Below, in pieces: positions 24,448 to 35,000 of a DNA stretch of 64,000 bases; position 1 is the stretch's first letter, and each line of letters starts with the position of its first letter. Below the pieces are notes generated by a model, which saw only the letters and a list, made by a program, of their open reading frames with translations, made no database searches and was not told the DNA's origin. The stretch is from Oscillospiraceae bacterium. GTDB taxonomy: Bacteria; Bacillota; Clostridia; Oscillospirales; SIG627. The stretch is taken from contig JAYFRN010000008.1 in the NCBI GenBank assembly GCA_034925865.1, positions 1 through 64,000 of the forward strand, in the 5' to 3' direction. The position numbers were made by a program, and so were the translations under genes.

Positions 24448-24698
24448 AAAAATCCGATTTAATCGAGAGGGTATACGCGTTTAACCGCTCCAAAGCCTCT
24501 GAAAAGGCGGCAAACGAAAAGAAAATCTCTGACAAAGACGCGGAAATCGCGTCCCTTAAATCCGCGAAAGCGGCAATCGAGTCGGAACTCACCGGAGCGA
24601 CAGACCGAATGCGCGAAATCGCGAATATGTTTTCCGCTTCCATGTGGAAGCTGCTCCCACAGTCAATAAAATCATATTTTGAACTATACCGAAAATGA
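24444..24698 (+). CDS. Coiled-coil structural protein
   Basis: 84 residues. The central segment (ASEKAANEKKISDKDAEIAS) has a heptad pattern, and the C-terminus is aromatic (SIKSYFELYRK). It is coupled to the preceding gene. It may be a fibre base or collar component; family unknown. Confidence 0.5.
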   Translation: MKKSDLIERVYAFNRSKASEKAANEKKISDKDAEIASLKSAKAAIESELTGATDRMREIANMFSASMWKLLPQSIKSYFELYRK

Positions 24699-24718
24699 AA
24701 GGAGAAACATTATAATCA

Positions 24719-25006
24719 ATGGCAGACGAATTTATGACCCGCGATATGTGCGATCAGATACATAAAAACTTTGACGAACGTTTCGAGCGGGATAAGGAGA
24801 GGATCCAAAGTGTAGAAAAACTATGTGAAGCGATAGCCGGTTTAATAATTGAACTCAAGCACACAAACAAAATGATCGAATCGCATGAATCCCGAATCAA
24901 GGCGCTCGAGGACCGCCCTATTAAGCGCTGGGACGGGCTTGTCAGTACTTGCATCGCCGCTATCGCCGGAGGATTAATCGGCTATCTTATAAGCGCAATA
25001 CTTTAA
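24719..25006 (+). CDS. XhlA-like membrane-anchored coiled-coil protein
   Basis: 95 residues. A long helical coiled coil (about 15-65) is followed by one C-terminal transmembrane helix (AIAGGLIGYLISAIL). This is the layout of XhlA/haemolysin-type holin-associated proteins. It precedes a holin-like gene. Confidence 0.7.
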   Translation: MADEFMTRDMCDQIHKNFDERFERDKERIQSVEKLCEAIAGLIIELKHTNKMIESHESRIKALEDRPIKRWDGLVSTCIAAIAGGLIGYLISAIL

Positions 25007-25059
25007 CCGCACCCGATAACCGGGCGCGGAATTTTATTTAAGGAGAACGAAACAAAATC

Positions 25060-25452
25060 ATGATCAACTGGAAACAGAAACTTTCTTCGCGTAAGCTGTG
25101 GGCGGGAATTATCGCCGCGCTCGGCAGCATACTTACTGCGATATTTTCCGAACAACTTGACGAAATGACCGTCGAGCTTGTCAAAACGGCCGTTATCGCC
25201 TTGTGCGTGTATATAGGCGGCGAATCCTTCGTCGATATCGCACGCGCGATATTTACCGCGGTCGGCAAAACCGCAGCCGAATTGTCCTCTGCTCCTCCGG
25301 GAACGGCAGCTCCGGAAACCGCCGCAAAAATAAATACTTCCGGATTTAATTATATTGAGCCTCAAATAAAGCCGCGGGAAGCGGAAACGCCTCCGCCCAG
25401 GCAGGAAGACAGCGGCGAGGAAACAGAGGACCCGGACAACACAACCGAATAA
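25060..25452 (+). CDS. Holin-like protein 1
   Basis: 130 residues, AAGGAGAACG upstream. Two hydrophobic helices (about 14-30 and 40-62) are followed by a Pro/Glu-rich, charged C-terminal tail. It resembles phage holins but lies in the middle of the structural operon, far from the endolysin. A second holin follows the endolysin at 41132. Confidence 0.65.
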   Translation: MINWKQKLSSRKLWAGIIAALGSILTAIFSEQLDEMTVELVKTAVIALCVYIGGESFVDIARAIFTAVGKTAAELSSAPPGTAAPETAAKINTSGFNYIEPQIKPREAETPPPRQEDSGEETEDPDNTTE

Positions 25453-25456
25453 AAAG

Positions 25457-25485
25457 GCAACTGCAAAACAGCAGCTGCTTTTTTT
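25457..25485 (+). terminator. Intra-operon terminator
   Basis: GCAACTGC, loop AAAACA, GCAGCTGC, then seven T. One mismatch in an 8-bp stem. It could reduce read-through from the portal/fibre block into scaffold and capsid or end a separate transcript. Confidence 0.55.
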
Positions 25486-25560
25486 ATACTTAAATATTAA
25501 AAATACGCAGGCCGAAAGCGAAAACATGACAATCGCGATCCACGCGAAAAAAGGAGATTC

Positions 25561-26310
25561 ATGGACGAAACCAATAACAGCGTAAACACGCCGGCGGCCG
25601 CTGATCCGGCAAACGCGGGGCAAGTCGCAAATGCCCAAAGCGCGGACACATCATCCGCAGCGGCACAGACCGCAGATGAATCCACGCTGACCGGTGATCC
25701 CGTAAATCCCGGCGCAAAAAGAGACTATGAGCACGACGCGGAATACGCGCGTCAGAGGCGAGACCGCGAAGCAGCCGAAAGAGAGGCGGCAGCCGCGAAA
25801 AAAGCGTCTGATACGCTGCGCAACGCGCTCAAAACAATGAACATCACCGGCGAAACCCCGGACGAAATGGCTATAAACGCGGAGGCGTTTGCCACCGGGA
25901 AGCCGCGTGAGGAAATCAAGGCCGCATACGAAAAGCGGACGGAAGCGGAAACCCTGAAATCCGAAAATGAGAACCTTAAAAAGCTCATCAGAGACAGCGC
26001 TTTGAATAAGGATCTTATCGCGATAAAGGCGGCATATCCGGAAGTCAAAGCGGAAAACATCAACGAACTCGGCGAGGATTTTGTTTCCATGATGGCCGCG
26101 GGGAAAAACCTTGACCCCGTCAAGGTGTACGGCGCATTGAAAATCATGAATGAAGCTAATAAAAAGCCCGTTCCGAAATCGACCGGCGACGTGCGTTCCT
26201 CCGGCACGCAGGAAAAAGACTTCTTCACACGAGAAGAAGTTCAGAAAATGACCTCGTCAGAAGTTCACAAGAACTATGACAAAATCATAGCTTCTCAGAA
26301 AAAATGGTAA
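25561..26310 (+). CDS. Scaffolding protein
   Basis: 249 residues. The N-terminus is low-complexity Ala/Thr/Pro (residues 1-60), followed by a charged helical body with coiled-coil heptads (DREAAEREAAAAKKASDTL) and a basic C-terminus. Composition and position directly before the capsid gene are those of phage scaffolding proteins, which are lost or cleaved as the head matures. AAAAAGGAGATTC precedes the start. Confidence 0.8.
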   Translation: MDETNNSVNTPAAADPANAGQVANAQSADTSSAAAQTADESTLTGDPVNPGAKRDYEHDAEYARQRRDREAAEREAAAAKKASDTLRNALKTMNITGETPDEMAINAEAFATGKPREEIKAAYEKRTEAETLKSENENLKKLIRDSALNKDLIAIKAAYPEVKAENINELGEDFVSMMAAGKNLDPVKVYGALKIMNEANKKPVPKSTGDVRSSGTQEKDFFTREEVQKMTSSEVHKNYDKIIASQKKW

Positions 26311-26358
26311 GCCTCCGGAGATAATCCCCGGAGGGAAGAAAGAAAAGGAGAGTAATCA

Positions 26359-27198
26359 ATGGCATATAATAACTTCATCCCCACCGTATGGGCAGAGGGG
26401 ATAAACCGCGAACTTGAAAAAAAGTTCGTATTTGCAGAGGACTGCAACAGAAAATACGAAGGCGATGTCAAAGAGTTCGGAGATCAGGTCCGTATACTCG
26501 GCGTTGGTTCCCCAACTATAACGGACACAGAGGATAAAGATATAACTCTCGGCGATCCGGAAAAAATTGAGGACACAAGCGCGACGCTTATTGTCGATCA
26601 TATCAGCCATTTCAATTATAAGGTCGGTGATATCGACAAGGCACAGGCAAAAGGAAATATACTCGAAGCACTCCACGCCGAAACAAGCGAAAAGCTTGCG
26701 GATAAAATGGACGCGCATATCGCGTCTTTGGCAAACGATGCGAGCGCGATCCTCGACGCCGCAAGCGCATACCAGGCAACAGCAGATATTATCCTTGAAA
26801 AAGTCGATACAGCGCTTCAAAAGCTGTATGAAAATAACGTATCGCCCTCAGCTGATATCATTATGACGGTCACTCCCCGTTTTTATATGCTTATGAAAAG
26901 GGCGTATGCGTCGCTCGATACAAACAACAGCGGCATAATCAAAAACGGTAAAGTCGGCATGTACGGCGGTATAACCGTCAAAATGAGCAACAACGTCGCG
27001 ACAGCTTCCGCCGGCGCGGTAGATAAAATCATGGTCAGGACTAAGCGTGCTATCGCATTCGTAAATCCTATGACGCATGTTGAGCCTTACCGCCCGGAGA
27101 AAGGTTTCGCAGACGCCGTAAAAGGCTTTGTACTTTACAAAGCAAAAATCATCCGCCCGAAAGAAATGATCGTTATGAACGTCAAGTATACCGCTTGA
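26359..27198 (+). CDS. Major capsid protein
   Basis: 279 residues, AAAAGGAGAG upstream. The start AYNNFIPTVWAEGINRELEK is the usual N-terminus of HK97-fold capsids of this group. Later come the central P-domain helix (EALHAETSEKLADKMDAHI), the sequence TVTPRFYMLMKRAY and the C-terminal AFVNPMTHVEPYRPEKGF. It follows the scaffold gene. Full length. Confidence 0.88.
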   Translation: MAYNNFIPTVWAEGINRELEKKFVFAEDCNRKYEGDVKEFGDQVRILGVGSPTITDTEDKDITLGDPEKIEDTSATLIVDHISHFNYKVGDIDKAQAKGNILEALHAETSEKLADKMDAHIASLANDASAILDAASAYQATADIILEKVDTALQKLYENNVSPSADIIMTVTPRFYMLMKRAYASLDTNNSGIIKNGKVGMYGGITVKMSNNVATASAGAVDKIMVRTKRAIAFVNPMTHVEPYRPEKGFADAVKGFVLYKAKIIRPKEMIVMNVKYTA

Positions 27199-27230
27199 TG
27201 AATACATAACGAAACAGAAAGGATAAACAC

Positions 27231-27593
27231 ATGGCAATACAGGCAATCACAAACGCTGCATTAACAGCATTCAACACCACCGCAGATTTTCCCGCAGCGG
27301 TCGCGGCATCCGTCGCCGCCGACGGCGTGACAATAGACGCCACCGGAAGAGACGACAAGTTGCTTATCTACATCGAAAACACCGATTCAGTCAACGCGGA
27401 ATCCGCAATCATTAAAAAGGGCAACGGAATCCAGGCGGCAAATGATCTTACGGTATCTCTCGCGGCAAGCGCGAAAAAGGTTATTCAGCTCGAAAGCGGT
27501 GCGTTCAAAAACGTGAGCGGGACAAATAAGGGCAAGATCCTTATAATCCCGTCGAGTACAGACGTGAAATTCTCGGCAATACTCATGAAATAA
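27231..27593 (+). CDS. Small head-associated protein (decoration?)
   Basis: 120 residues, AAAGGAT upstream, almost all beta with many Ala/Thr/Ser and no Cys or Trp. It sits directly after the capsid gene. Head decoration or cement proteins are often encoded there. The family is not recognised with certainty. Confidence 0.6.
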   Translation: MAIQAITNAALTAFNTTADFPAAVAASVAADGVTIDATGRDDKLLIYIENTDSVNAESAIIKKGNGIQAANDLTVSLAASAKKVIQLESGAFKNVSGTNKGKILIIPSSTDVKFSAILMK

Positions 27594-27601
27594 AAGGCAA
27601 G

Positions 27602-27632
27602 GCGCGGGAGGCATTTGCTTCCCGCGCTTTCC
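27602..27632 (+). terminator. Hairpin after capsid genes
   Basis: GCGCGGGAG, loop, CTTCCCGCGC gives a 9-10 bp GC-rich stem. Only TTT follows, so it may be an RNA-stabilising hairpin for the abundant capsid message and need not be a true terminator. Confidence 0.5.
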
Positions 27633-27669
27633 GGCTATCAGAATTTATTTTAGAAGGGGATCAAGAAAA

Positions 27670-28290
27670 ATGACATATTACGAATTAAAAAGAAACGTAC
27701 TCCTGAGAATGGGAGAGGGCGCGAACGTAACCGCGTCCGGCATAAACTCAACAAGCGTTATCGAAAACTATAATAAGGCGATCCCCATGCTTGCGTCGGA
27801 GGGGCTCGCAATGTGCGCGGCCACGGCAATATATATCGTAAAATCATACGACGCAGTTAAAATTTTAAGCGAAAACGATATAAGATACGATATGCGCGCT
27901 CTCGTAAGTGATTTTTATAGCTTTTCGAAGGACGGCATAACGCTCGACAATGAACCATATAACGATTACCGCACAGAGGCGGATAAGATCATTATCATTC
28001 CCGGCGACGTCTCGGGCACCATTAAAATATATTACAACGCATATACAACACGCCTTGCCGACAATATAGCGGACGGCACCGCGCTTACTATAGATCCCGA
28101 AATATACGCTATAATTCCAATGTACATTGAGGGCAGACTCCGCATTATGTACGATTACGGCAATAACAGCGATTACGGCCTCAGCCTCGTAAACGAATTT
28201 GAGCAGCGCCGCGCGGAGCTGATCGCGGAAAGAAACAAAAACAGCCCGCGGCTTTCCGTCGTTATTCCGAAGGGACGGTTAAGAATATGA
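27670..28290 (+). CDS. Head-to-tail adaptor protein
   Basis: 206 residues, AAGGGGATCAAG upstream. The helical N-terminus (TYYELKRNVLLRMGEGANVT) and helical C-terminus (EFEQRRAELIAERN) frame a beta middle with SGTIKIYYNAY. This is the pattern of gp4/gp6-type podovirus adaptors that sit under the portal. It overlaps the next start (ATGA). Confidence 0.65.
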   Translation: MTYYELKRNVLLRMGEGANVTASGINSTSVIENYNKAIPMLASEGLAMCAATAIYIVKSYDAVKILSENDIRYDMRALVSDFYSFSKDGITLDNEPYNDYRTEADKIIIIPGDVSGTIKIYYNAYTTRLADNIADGTALTIDPEIYAIIPMYIEGRLRIMYDYGNNSDYGLSLVNEFEQRRAELIAERNKNSPRLSVVIPKGRLRI

Positions 28291-30158
28291 TTACAATCAA
28301 GAAGTTTGGCGGAAATGTAAACCGTAAACAGTATGTATACGATACCTTCCTTTCCGTCGACTTCGGCCGAGCGAGCGCGAATCTCGAAAAGGTCTTCTCT
28401 CCGGACGCGGTGAATATGATCCGCGACGAATACGGCAAAGTCCGTCGCCGGATGGGATATGAAAAGGTTTTCACCGTCTCGGGTAAAGTGTGGGGCATGA
28501 CACGGTATAACGGGTATATATATGTCCATGCCGGTACAAATCTATATAAATGCGTAGAGGGCGCGGGAACGCCCGTAACGCTCGCCGCAAGCGGTCTTGC
28601 TCAGTCCGCAACACAATGGCGGCAATCCGGCGGCAAGCTGTATATTCTCGACGGTACGGAGCTGTGGCAGTTCAACGGCACGACGCTTTCCGCAGTCGTC
28701 GGCAAGATACCGACAGTCACTATAAACACGCCTCCGAAGGGCGGCGGAACACAGTTCGAACAGTTTAATCTCATATCCGATTATTTCACACAGGGCTTTA
28801 TCGGCGACGGCACAAGCACAGTATACCACCTTGTAACGACCGGATTAATGGATTACTGCGTAATCAAAACCGCAAGCCTTGATGTCAACGGAAATGTCGT
28901 ATGGACGACAATGTCAAGTGGTTATACACTCAACGCGGCCACCGGAACAGTCACATTCACAACCGCGCCCGGCGCTCCGGTCGTAGCCCAGGAAGACAAT
29001 GTATTGATTACGATCCGTAAAAACCGCACAACTGAACGGTGGAAAATAACACATTGCTCCGTTTCCCGCGGCTTTGGTGTAAATGGATATGATAATCAGT
29101 GGTTTTTGTCCGGAAACCCGTCGTATAAAAATCATCTGTATTGGTCGGCGATAAACGATATCACATATTGGGGCGATCTTCAGTATGCCGTGCTCGGGCA
29201 GGACGACAGCGCGATAATGGCGCTCAATTCCCTGTCAAATCAGCTTGTAGCTCATAAGGACGACCGGAGCGGCGACAACTATATACTCAGCGTGTACGAA
29301 GACGCCACAGCAATACAAAACATCATAATTACGCAGATCTCCGTCGATAAAGTCATTCACGGCGCGGGGTGTATAGCAAAATATACCGCTCAGCAATTCG
29401 GCGAGCCGGTTATCCTTTCAACACTCGGAATCAACGCCATAGCATACCGCGATATATCCGGCCTCCAGGTCGAAACTTTACGAGGCGAACGCGTTACGCG
29501 CAAGCTGCTCGCAGAACCGAACATACAATACGCGGCGTCGTGCGTATGGAAATATTATTACTTTATAGCGGTCAACGGCAATGTCTATGTTCTCGACCGC
29601 CTGAACCCGGTCGGCGAAAACAATGTATTGAACAATATATATCAGTATAACGCTTTCTTTTGGAATCACGTACCGGCGACGGCATTCTTCCCCGATGGCG
29701 ATCATCTGTATTTCGGGACAGCCGACGGAAAAATAATGCGGTTTTATACAAATGAAAATGAAAGCACTAGCTATAACGACGACGGAGTGACTTATTCGTG
29801 GTCGTGGACGTTCCCGGAATTTGTCGGGGACGTTTTTTATATGTCAAAGTGTCTGAGGCATATCGCGATACGCGCGAAAGCAAGCGTCAGGACGACGCTT
29901 TCCCTTTCGGTACAGTTGGAAGGTCAATGGAGCACCGTAACGCGCGAAAGCGCCGCGTTCGGCTATTGGGACTTCAACGACATAAACCTCGCGAACCTTT
30001 CCTTTTCAACCGACGCAACGCCGAAAAAGGTATCATTCCCATATTCGCAGAACAATTTCGACAAAATAAGCTTTAAGCTTTACGGCTCGACAATAAATGA
30101 GCCGTTCGGGCTATATTCCTTTGCGTTCGAGACATACGAAAAAGGCTATCACAAATAA
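28287..30158 (+). CDS. Tail-hub or stabilisation protein (beta-propeller-like)
   Basis: 623 residues, coupled to the adaptor. Many short beta repeats with Tyr/Gly (WGMTRYNGYIYVHAGTNLYK, GNVYVLDR, HLYFGTADGKIMRF) suggest a propeller similar to the P22 packaged-DNA stabilisation or tail-hub class. It starts with a basic segment binding the adaptor, as in that class. It likely plugs the portal after packaging. Specific homology is inferred. Confidence 0.6.
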   Translation: MITIKKFGGNVNRKQYVYDTFLSVDFGRASANLEKVFSPDAVNMIRDEYGKVRRRMGYEKVFTVSGKVWGMTRYNGYIYVHAGTNLYKCVEGAGTPVTLAASGLAQSATQWRQSGGKLYILDGTELWQFNGTTLSAVVGKIPTVTINTPPKGGGTQFEQFNLISDYFTQGFIGDGTSTVYHLVTTGLMDYCVIKTASLDVNGNVVWTTMSSGYTLNAATGTVTFTTAPGAPVVAQEDNVLITIRKNRTTERWKITHCSVSRGFGVNGYDNQWFLSGNPSYKNHLYWSAINDITYWGDLQYAVLGQDDSAIMALNSLSNQLVAHKDDRSGDNYILSVYEDATAIQNIIITQISVDKVIHGAGCIAKYTAQQFGEPVILSTLGINAIAYRDISGLQVETLRGERVTRKLLAEPNIQYAASCVWKYYYFIAVNGNVYVLDRLNPVGENNVLNNIYQYNAFFWNHVPATAFFPDGDHLYFGTADGKIMRFYTNENESTSYNDDGVTYSWSWTFPEFVGDVFYMSKCLRHIAIRAKASVRTTLSLSVQLEGQWSTVTRESAAFGYWDFNDINLANLSFSTDATPKKVSFPYSQNNFDKISFKLYGSTINEPFGLYSFAFETYEKGYHK

Positions 30159-30183
30159 AAATACAGGAGGACAATATAAACAT

Positions 30184-32007
30184 ATGGCAAGCGCAACCAC
30201 AAACGCGTACAAGGCTCTCAGCCTTTATAACGATGATCTTTTAAAGGATCAGAACCCGAACGCATACGCGGAACTGCTCAAATATAAACAGCAATGGGCG
30301 CAGGCGGACGCGTCCGGAGATAACGCCGGAATGGCGGCGGCAAGAAACAGCGCGGAGAATATACGTAAAGCAGCCGGATACACAACCAACGACGACGGAT
30401 CAGGGTATATCCCTTATTCACAGCCGGCAGCAGCATATACACCGACAGCAGCATATACGCTTGAAAACCCGTATAAGTCGCTCCAGGAAGAGACGAATCA
30501 AAAGCTTGCCGCCATGAAAAAGACAGAGCTCGAATCCGCCGACAACGGCTATAACACGCTCGAGCGGCAGGCGTATATCAATAAACGTCAGACAGAGGCA
30601 AACATGCCGGCGACGCTTGCACGCACCGGGCAGACGGGCGGCATGGCGGAATCGACAGCTATCAAGCCTTCCGTCGCATACGGGAATCAGCTCTCGCAGA
30701 TCGGCGCCGAACGGCAGAACGCAAAGAACACCATAAATCAAAATTACGGTAATAAAGAATTGCAGTACGCGATTGACTTCGCGGACAAAATTATCGCGCA
30801 GAATAACTATCAGGCACAGTTCGACTATCAGAAACAACGTGACAGCGTATCAGATCAGCAGTATAAGCAGAGCTTTGATTATAACGCCGCCCGCGATATC
30901 ATAGGCGACAAACAGTATGACAAGAACTTTGATTACAACGCGGCGCGTGATACCATAACCGACAATCGGTACGCCGATCAGCTCGCATATCAAAAGCAGC
31001 AGAACGAGCTTGACCGACAATATCAGCAATCTGTATTCGATTACAATAAAACCCGTGACAATGTCTCGGACACGCGCTATGCGGATGAGACGTCATATGA
31101 ACGCAATATATATCAGGAGCAGCTTGAGCAGAAAGCCGCCGAAGCCGCGGCACAGGCAAAGACCGACGCGGAAGCCGCGGCATATGACAAAGCAATCAAT
31201 ATCGCAAAATATACCGGCGATTATTCCGAACTCGAAAAGCTTCTCGGCTCTCCTTCCGGAAGCATATCAAATTATCAGAAGACGCTCGCACAACAGGAAG
31301 CGAATAGCAGCTTTTCGGAATTAGGAGATTACACGAAATCTCTTATTGAAGCGTCAAAAGACTATTTAGGGAAAACCGACGCAAAGGTATTCGAGCAGAA
31401 ATTTAAGGTATTCGAGCAGAAATTTAAGGAAGCTCTCTCGAAAGGTCTTGTTACTCAAAATGAATATGAGGCGGCAAAAATTCAAGCGGGCATAACCGAA
31501 GCAAAAGACGGCACGCTTGTGGCGAAAAAATATGAAGAATATCCTTCTACTAAAGACATGCCTTATAATTATCTTTTGAAATTGTATAACGATTTTAAGA
31601 ATTCTGATCAGGATAAGTTAACGGACGACGAATTGATATTCTATAACGATGTAATTGATGAACTTGATAAACGGAAAAAAAACAATAAAATAACAATTCC
31701 AAATGTGTTAAACAAAAATACAGAGAAACAAGAAAATCCTTTGTCAAAATCAATCATGTATCAAGGAAACAACAGAAATTATACTCCATCTTCAACGGCT
31801 AATGTATCTCCACAATCTTCGGGCAATGTATCAGAGACAAGCGGAACAAACCAACCTCCGCAATATATAAAAGATGAATTCGGGACATGGACAAACGCCG
31901 ATTTTGTAGATATGAGTGATGAAGACATAATAAAAGCCGTAAACTCAGGAAAAATGATACCGAAGGAAATTAACGGTGTTCTTTATTTGATGAAACAAGA
32001 GGGATAA
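30184..32007 (+). CDS. Virion protein with 18-residue tandem repeats (ejection protein candidate)
   Basis: 607 residues from ATG 30184 (AGGAGGACAATA upstream); an upstream ATG at 30097 lies within the preceding gene. Residues about 213-302 hold five repeats of 18 residues with consensus FDYNxxRDxxxDxxYxxx (starts at 30820, 30874, 30928, 30982 and 31036). The fourth is degenerate. There is also an 8-residue direct duplication, KVFEQKFK, near 31386-31433. The rest is helical with a low-complexity Ser/Asn C-terminus. Position before the giant gene suggests an internal ejection or needle protein. Confidence 0.65.
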   Translation: MASATTNAYKALSLYNDDLLKDQNPNAYAELLKYKQQWAQADASGDNAGMAAARNSAENIRKAAGYTTNDDGSGYIPYSQPAAAYTPTAAYTLENPYKSLQEETNQKLAAMKKTELESADNGYNTLERQAYINKRQTEANMPATLARTGQTGGMAESTAIKPSVAYGNQLSQIGAERQNAKNTINQNYGNKELQYAIDFADKIIAQNNYQAQFDYQKQRDSVSDQQYKQSFDYNAARDIIGDKQYDKNFDYNAARDTITDNRYADQLAYQKQQNELDRQYQQSVFDYNKTRDNVSDTRYADETSYERNIYQEQLEQKAAEAAAQAKTDAEAAAYDKAINIAKYTGDYSELEKLLGSPSGSISNYQKTLAQQEANSSFSELGDYTKSLIEASKDYLGKTDAKVFEQKFKVFEQKFKEALSKGLVTQNEYEAAKIQAGITEAKDGTLVAKKYEEYPSTKDMPYNYLLKLYNDFKNSDQDKLTDDELIFYNDVIDELDKRKKNNKITIPNVLNKNTEKQENPLSKSIMYQGNNRNYTPSSTANVSPQSSGNVSETSGTNQPPQYIKDEFGTWTNADFVDMSDEDIIKAVNSGKMIPKEINGVLYLMKQEG

Positions 32008-32008
32008 T

Positions 32009-35000
32009 ATGACAAATAATGAATTGTCAGAACTGCTCAAAAAAAGAAAAAACACGTTTGCTCAAAAAGCGCAAAATCAAATTTACAATGATGCACTTAA
32101 AAAAACTCCAGAGCAAATTTATGCAGATTTTGCAAATATTGATATGTCAAAAAGCAGAATTGAAGAACTGCTTAACAAAAGAAATAATATATATCATATA
32201 AAAACGCCGGAGCAACTATATTCAGAAATTGCAGATTATAAAATCGCTGAAAAGGAAGCTTCCAGACAAAAAAATAAAAGTACAGTCAATAAAGGCGAAA
32301 GCGATCTTATATACAATGCTGTCAATGCAGTAAGAACAAAAAACAACGTAGATAAGTCCGCTTCATCCGGAAATAACAGCGTTTCAAAATATCTTGACTC
32401 CGTAAGCGATTCCGATTCAAGCCTCCCGAGGTTCCAGCGCGGAAGCGATAACAAACTGCATTATATCAGCTCTGAAAATAACCTTTACAAATATATGACG
32501 GACAGCGAAGCGGAGGAATATAACAAAGTATACAACGATTACGGTGTATATGCCGCCACTGACTGGGCCCGGCGTAAGCTCCCCGAACTTCGGGAACGCT
32601 CCGCAGCCGATATCGCGGAAGCCGGAAGCGGAATGAACACGGCCGAGAAGATTTTTCTTTCGTCTGTGCCTTCAGGATTTTTGAATTCAATAGAGGGAAT
32701 AAGAAACACTCCCGCTGCGCTCGCGGACACAATGCTTTCAGCACAGAAAGCCGCAAATCCAAATCTAAGAGATATACCCTATATCGATACAAAATCATCT
32801 TCAGCGGCGGTAAAAGCTTCACCGGCAATAAGAGAAAGCATTGATAGTAAAGTCGGTAGATTTATATACGACGCGAGCGAAACCATAGCGAATCAGGTTA
32901 TACCTATAGCGGTCGGTCTTGCGACCGCCGGCGCGGGATCCGCAATATCAGAGGCGGCACAATCGGCAGCGTTCGCTTCTCAGATATACGGAAATGTGTA
33001 TAACGCAACACTTGAACAGGGCGCCACGCATGGACAGGCGGCAGAATACGCCATTGTAAACACTGCGCTTGAGGTCGGACTTCAAAAAGCTCTCGGCGGT
33101 CTGCCCGGTTATGGCAGTATCGCAAGCGGCAAAGCCGCCGAACTTGCGACAAAAAACATAACAAGCGCGACCGCGAAATTCTTTGTCCGTATGGGCTTCA
33201 ATATGCTCAGTGAAGGAACAGAAGAAGGTCTTCAGGAATTAATCGATCCGCTTGTCAGAAACATTATACTCAACGAAAAAAACGAAATTAAGCTTTCCAC
33301 ACCACAGGCGTGGTATGCTTTCCTCCTCGGAGCGACAAGCGCCGGCATTCTCTCCGCTCACAGCATAGCCTCCGATGTCCGTAACGAAAAAATTCTTACG
33401 GAAGTAAATAACCTTACATCGGAAGAAAAAAAGATATATGACGAATCCAAAAAACAGGCTGAAAAAGTATTAAAGGAAAAAGGCAAGCTTACAGAATTAT
33501 CCGCAGATAACACGGCGGGAACAGAGCTTAACCCGCAAGCCGCGCCGGGCTTTAACGAAAGCACGGAAAGCAAGGAAAACGTATTATCCGCAGAAAACGC
33601 GCTTAAATCGCAAAATAACGCGGTTTTAGAGGGGCAGAACAATAACCCCGCGTTCAGAGAAGCACCATCCGCAAACAAGGTATCGGAAACCGAAACTGTA
33701 ACAGATAAACGCAGATCACAAACGCTATATACGGCAAGTGTCGAAAATGTGGACAGCGAAACCGCAGACGCAGCTGTCCGTATCGGCGAAAGGCTCGGGC
33801 GCGAAATTATATTCTATTCAGAAGACGCAAACAATGGCGTAATTAAAAACGGTTATCTTTCCAACGGGAAAATATATATCAACGCAAAAAGCGGCAGAGT
33901 TCTTGAAAAAATTGTATCTCACGAACTCACTCATACCCTTGAAGCTTCCGGGAGCTATGTAAAGTTCAGCGATTTTATAATCAAAAAACTTTTGACTGAA
34001 AAAGGAAAAACGAGCTTTGACAAGCTCGTTTCCGATACCATAGGTATTTATGCCAAAAGAGGCGTGACTATTGATGAAACCGGAGCAAAGTCCGAAATAG
34101 TCGCCGATTATGTCGCCGAACACCTTTTGACGGACGAAACCGCCATAAATGAAGTTGTCGGGCAAAGCAAAAGCGTAGGACAGCGTATATATTCATGGCT
34201 CTCCGGGATTATATCCGAAGCAACGGGCAATAAAGAAAAGGCCATGCTTATAAAAGCGAAGCTGCTTTACGCGAAAGCTCTTGCGGAGGTCGACCAGAAT
34301 AGGACGGAGAACAAAACAGAGCCGCAAAATGGTACCAGTATTATTTCATTCGATATATCTTTGGGCGATAATAATGATATGATTGCATTGTTACGGAAAA
34401 AACAAAATGAATTTATTAACTCAAATTACATTTTCGATATAAGCAAAACTGTGTTAAAAGAGGCGAAGACCCAAACGGAATCTATATCAAATTATTTTGA
34501 TGAGATAGGAAACAGAGCATTTAATCCACGTCTTGGAGTAGTTGAACTTAAGCATGCTGGCGCTAAGACGACTATATTTCATGGTTTCGGGAAAGATAAA
34601 ATGTTAGCCGTTGGAGCTATAAAAAATGTTATTGAAAATGGTAACATCATTGATTATCAAGATAACTGGAAAAATAGATCATATGATACATATGTAATTG
34701 CAGGAAAAGGTAAAATAAATAATGTTGATTCTATTGTAGGAGTTATTGTAAAAGCATATCCTCATCAAAAAATGAATAGTAAATTTTATCTACACGAAAT
34801 GATAAAGATAGAAACAGAATTACACATCATTGACGGTGCTGTCATTAAAAATGGCGAGACAACCGTGAGTAATTCTGTTTCTGACCCCAATATATCACAA
34901 GATACACCGAAAGTCAATAATAGTATACGCGAAAATTCAGAAAATGATACGTCAGTGAATGAAAATGACACGTCATCAGACGCAAATAGTTCATATTCCC

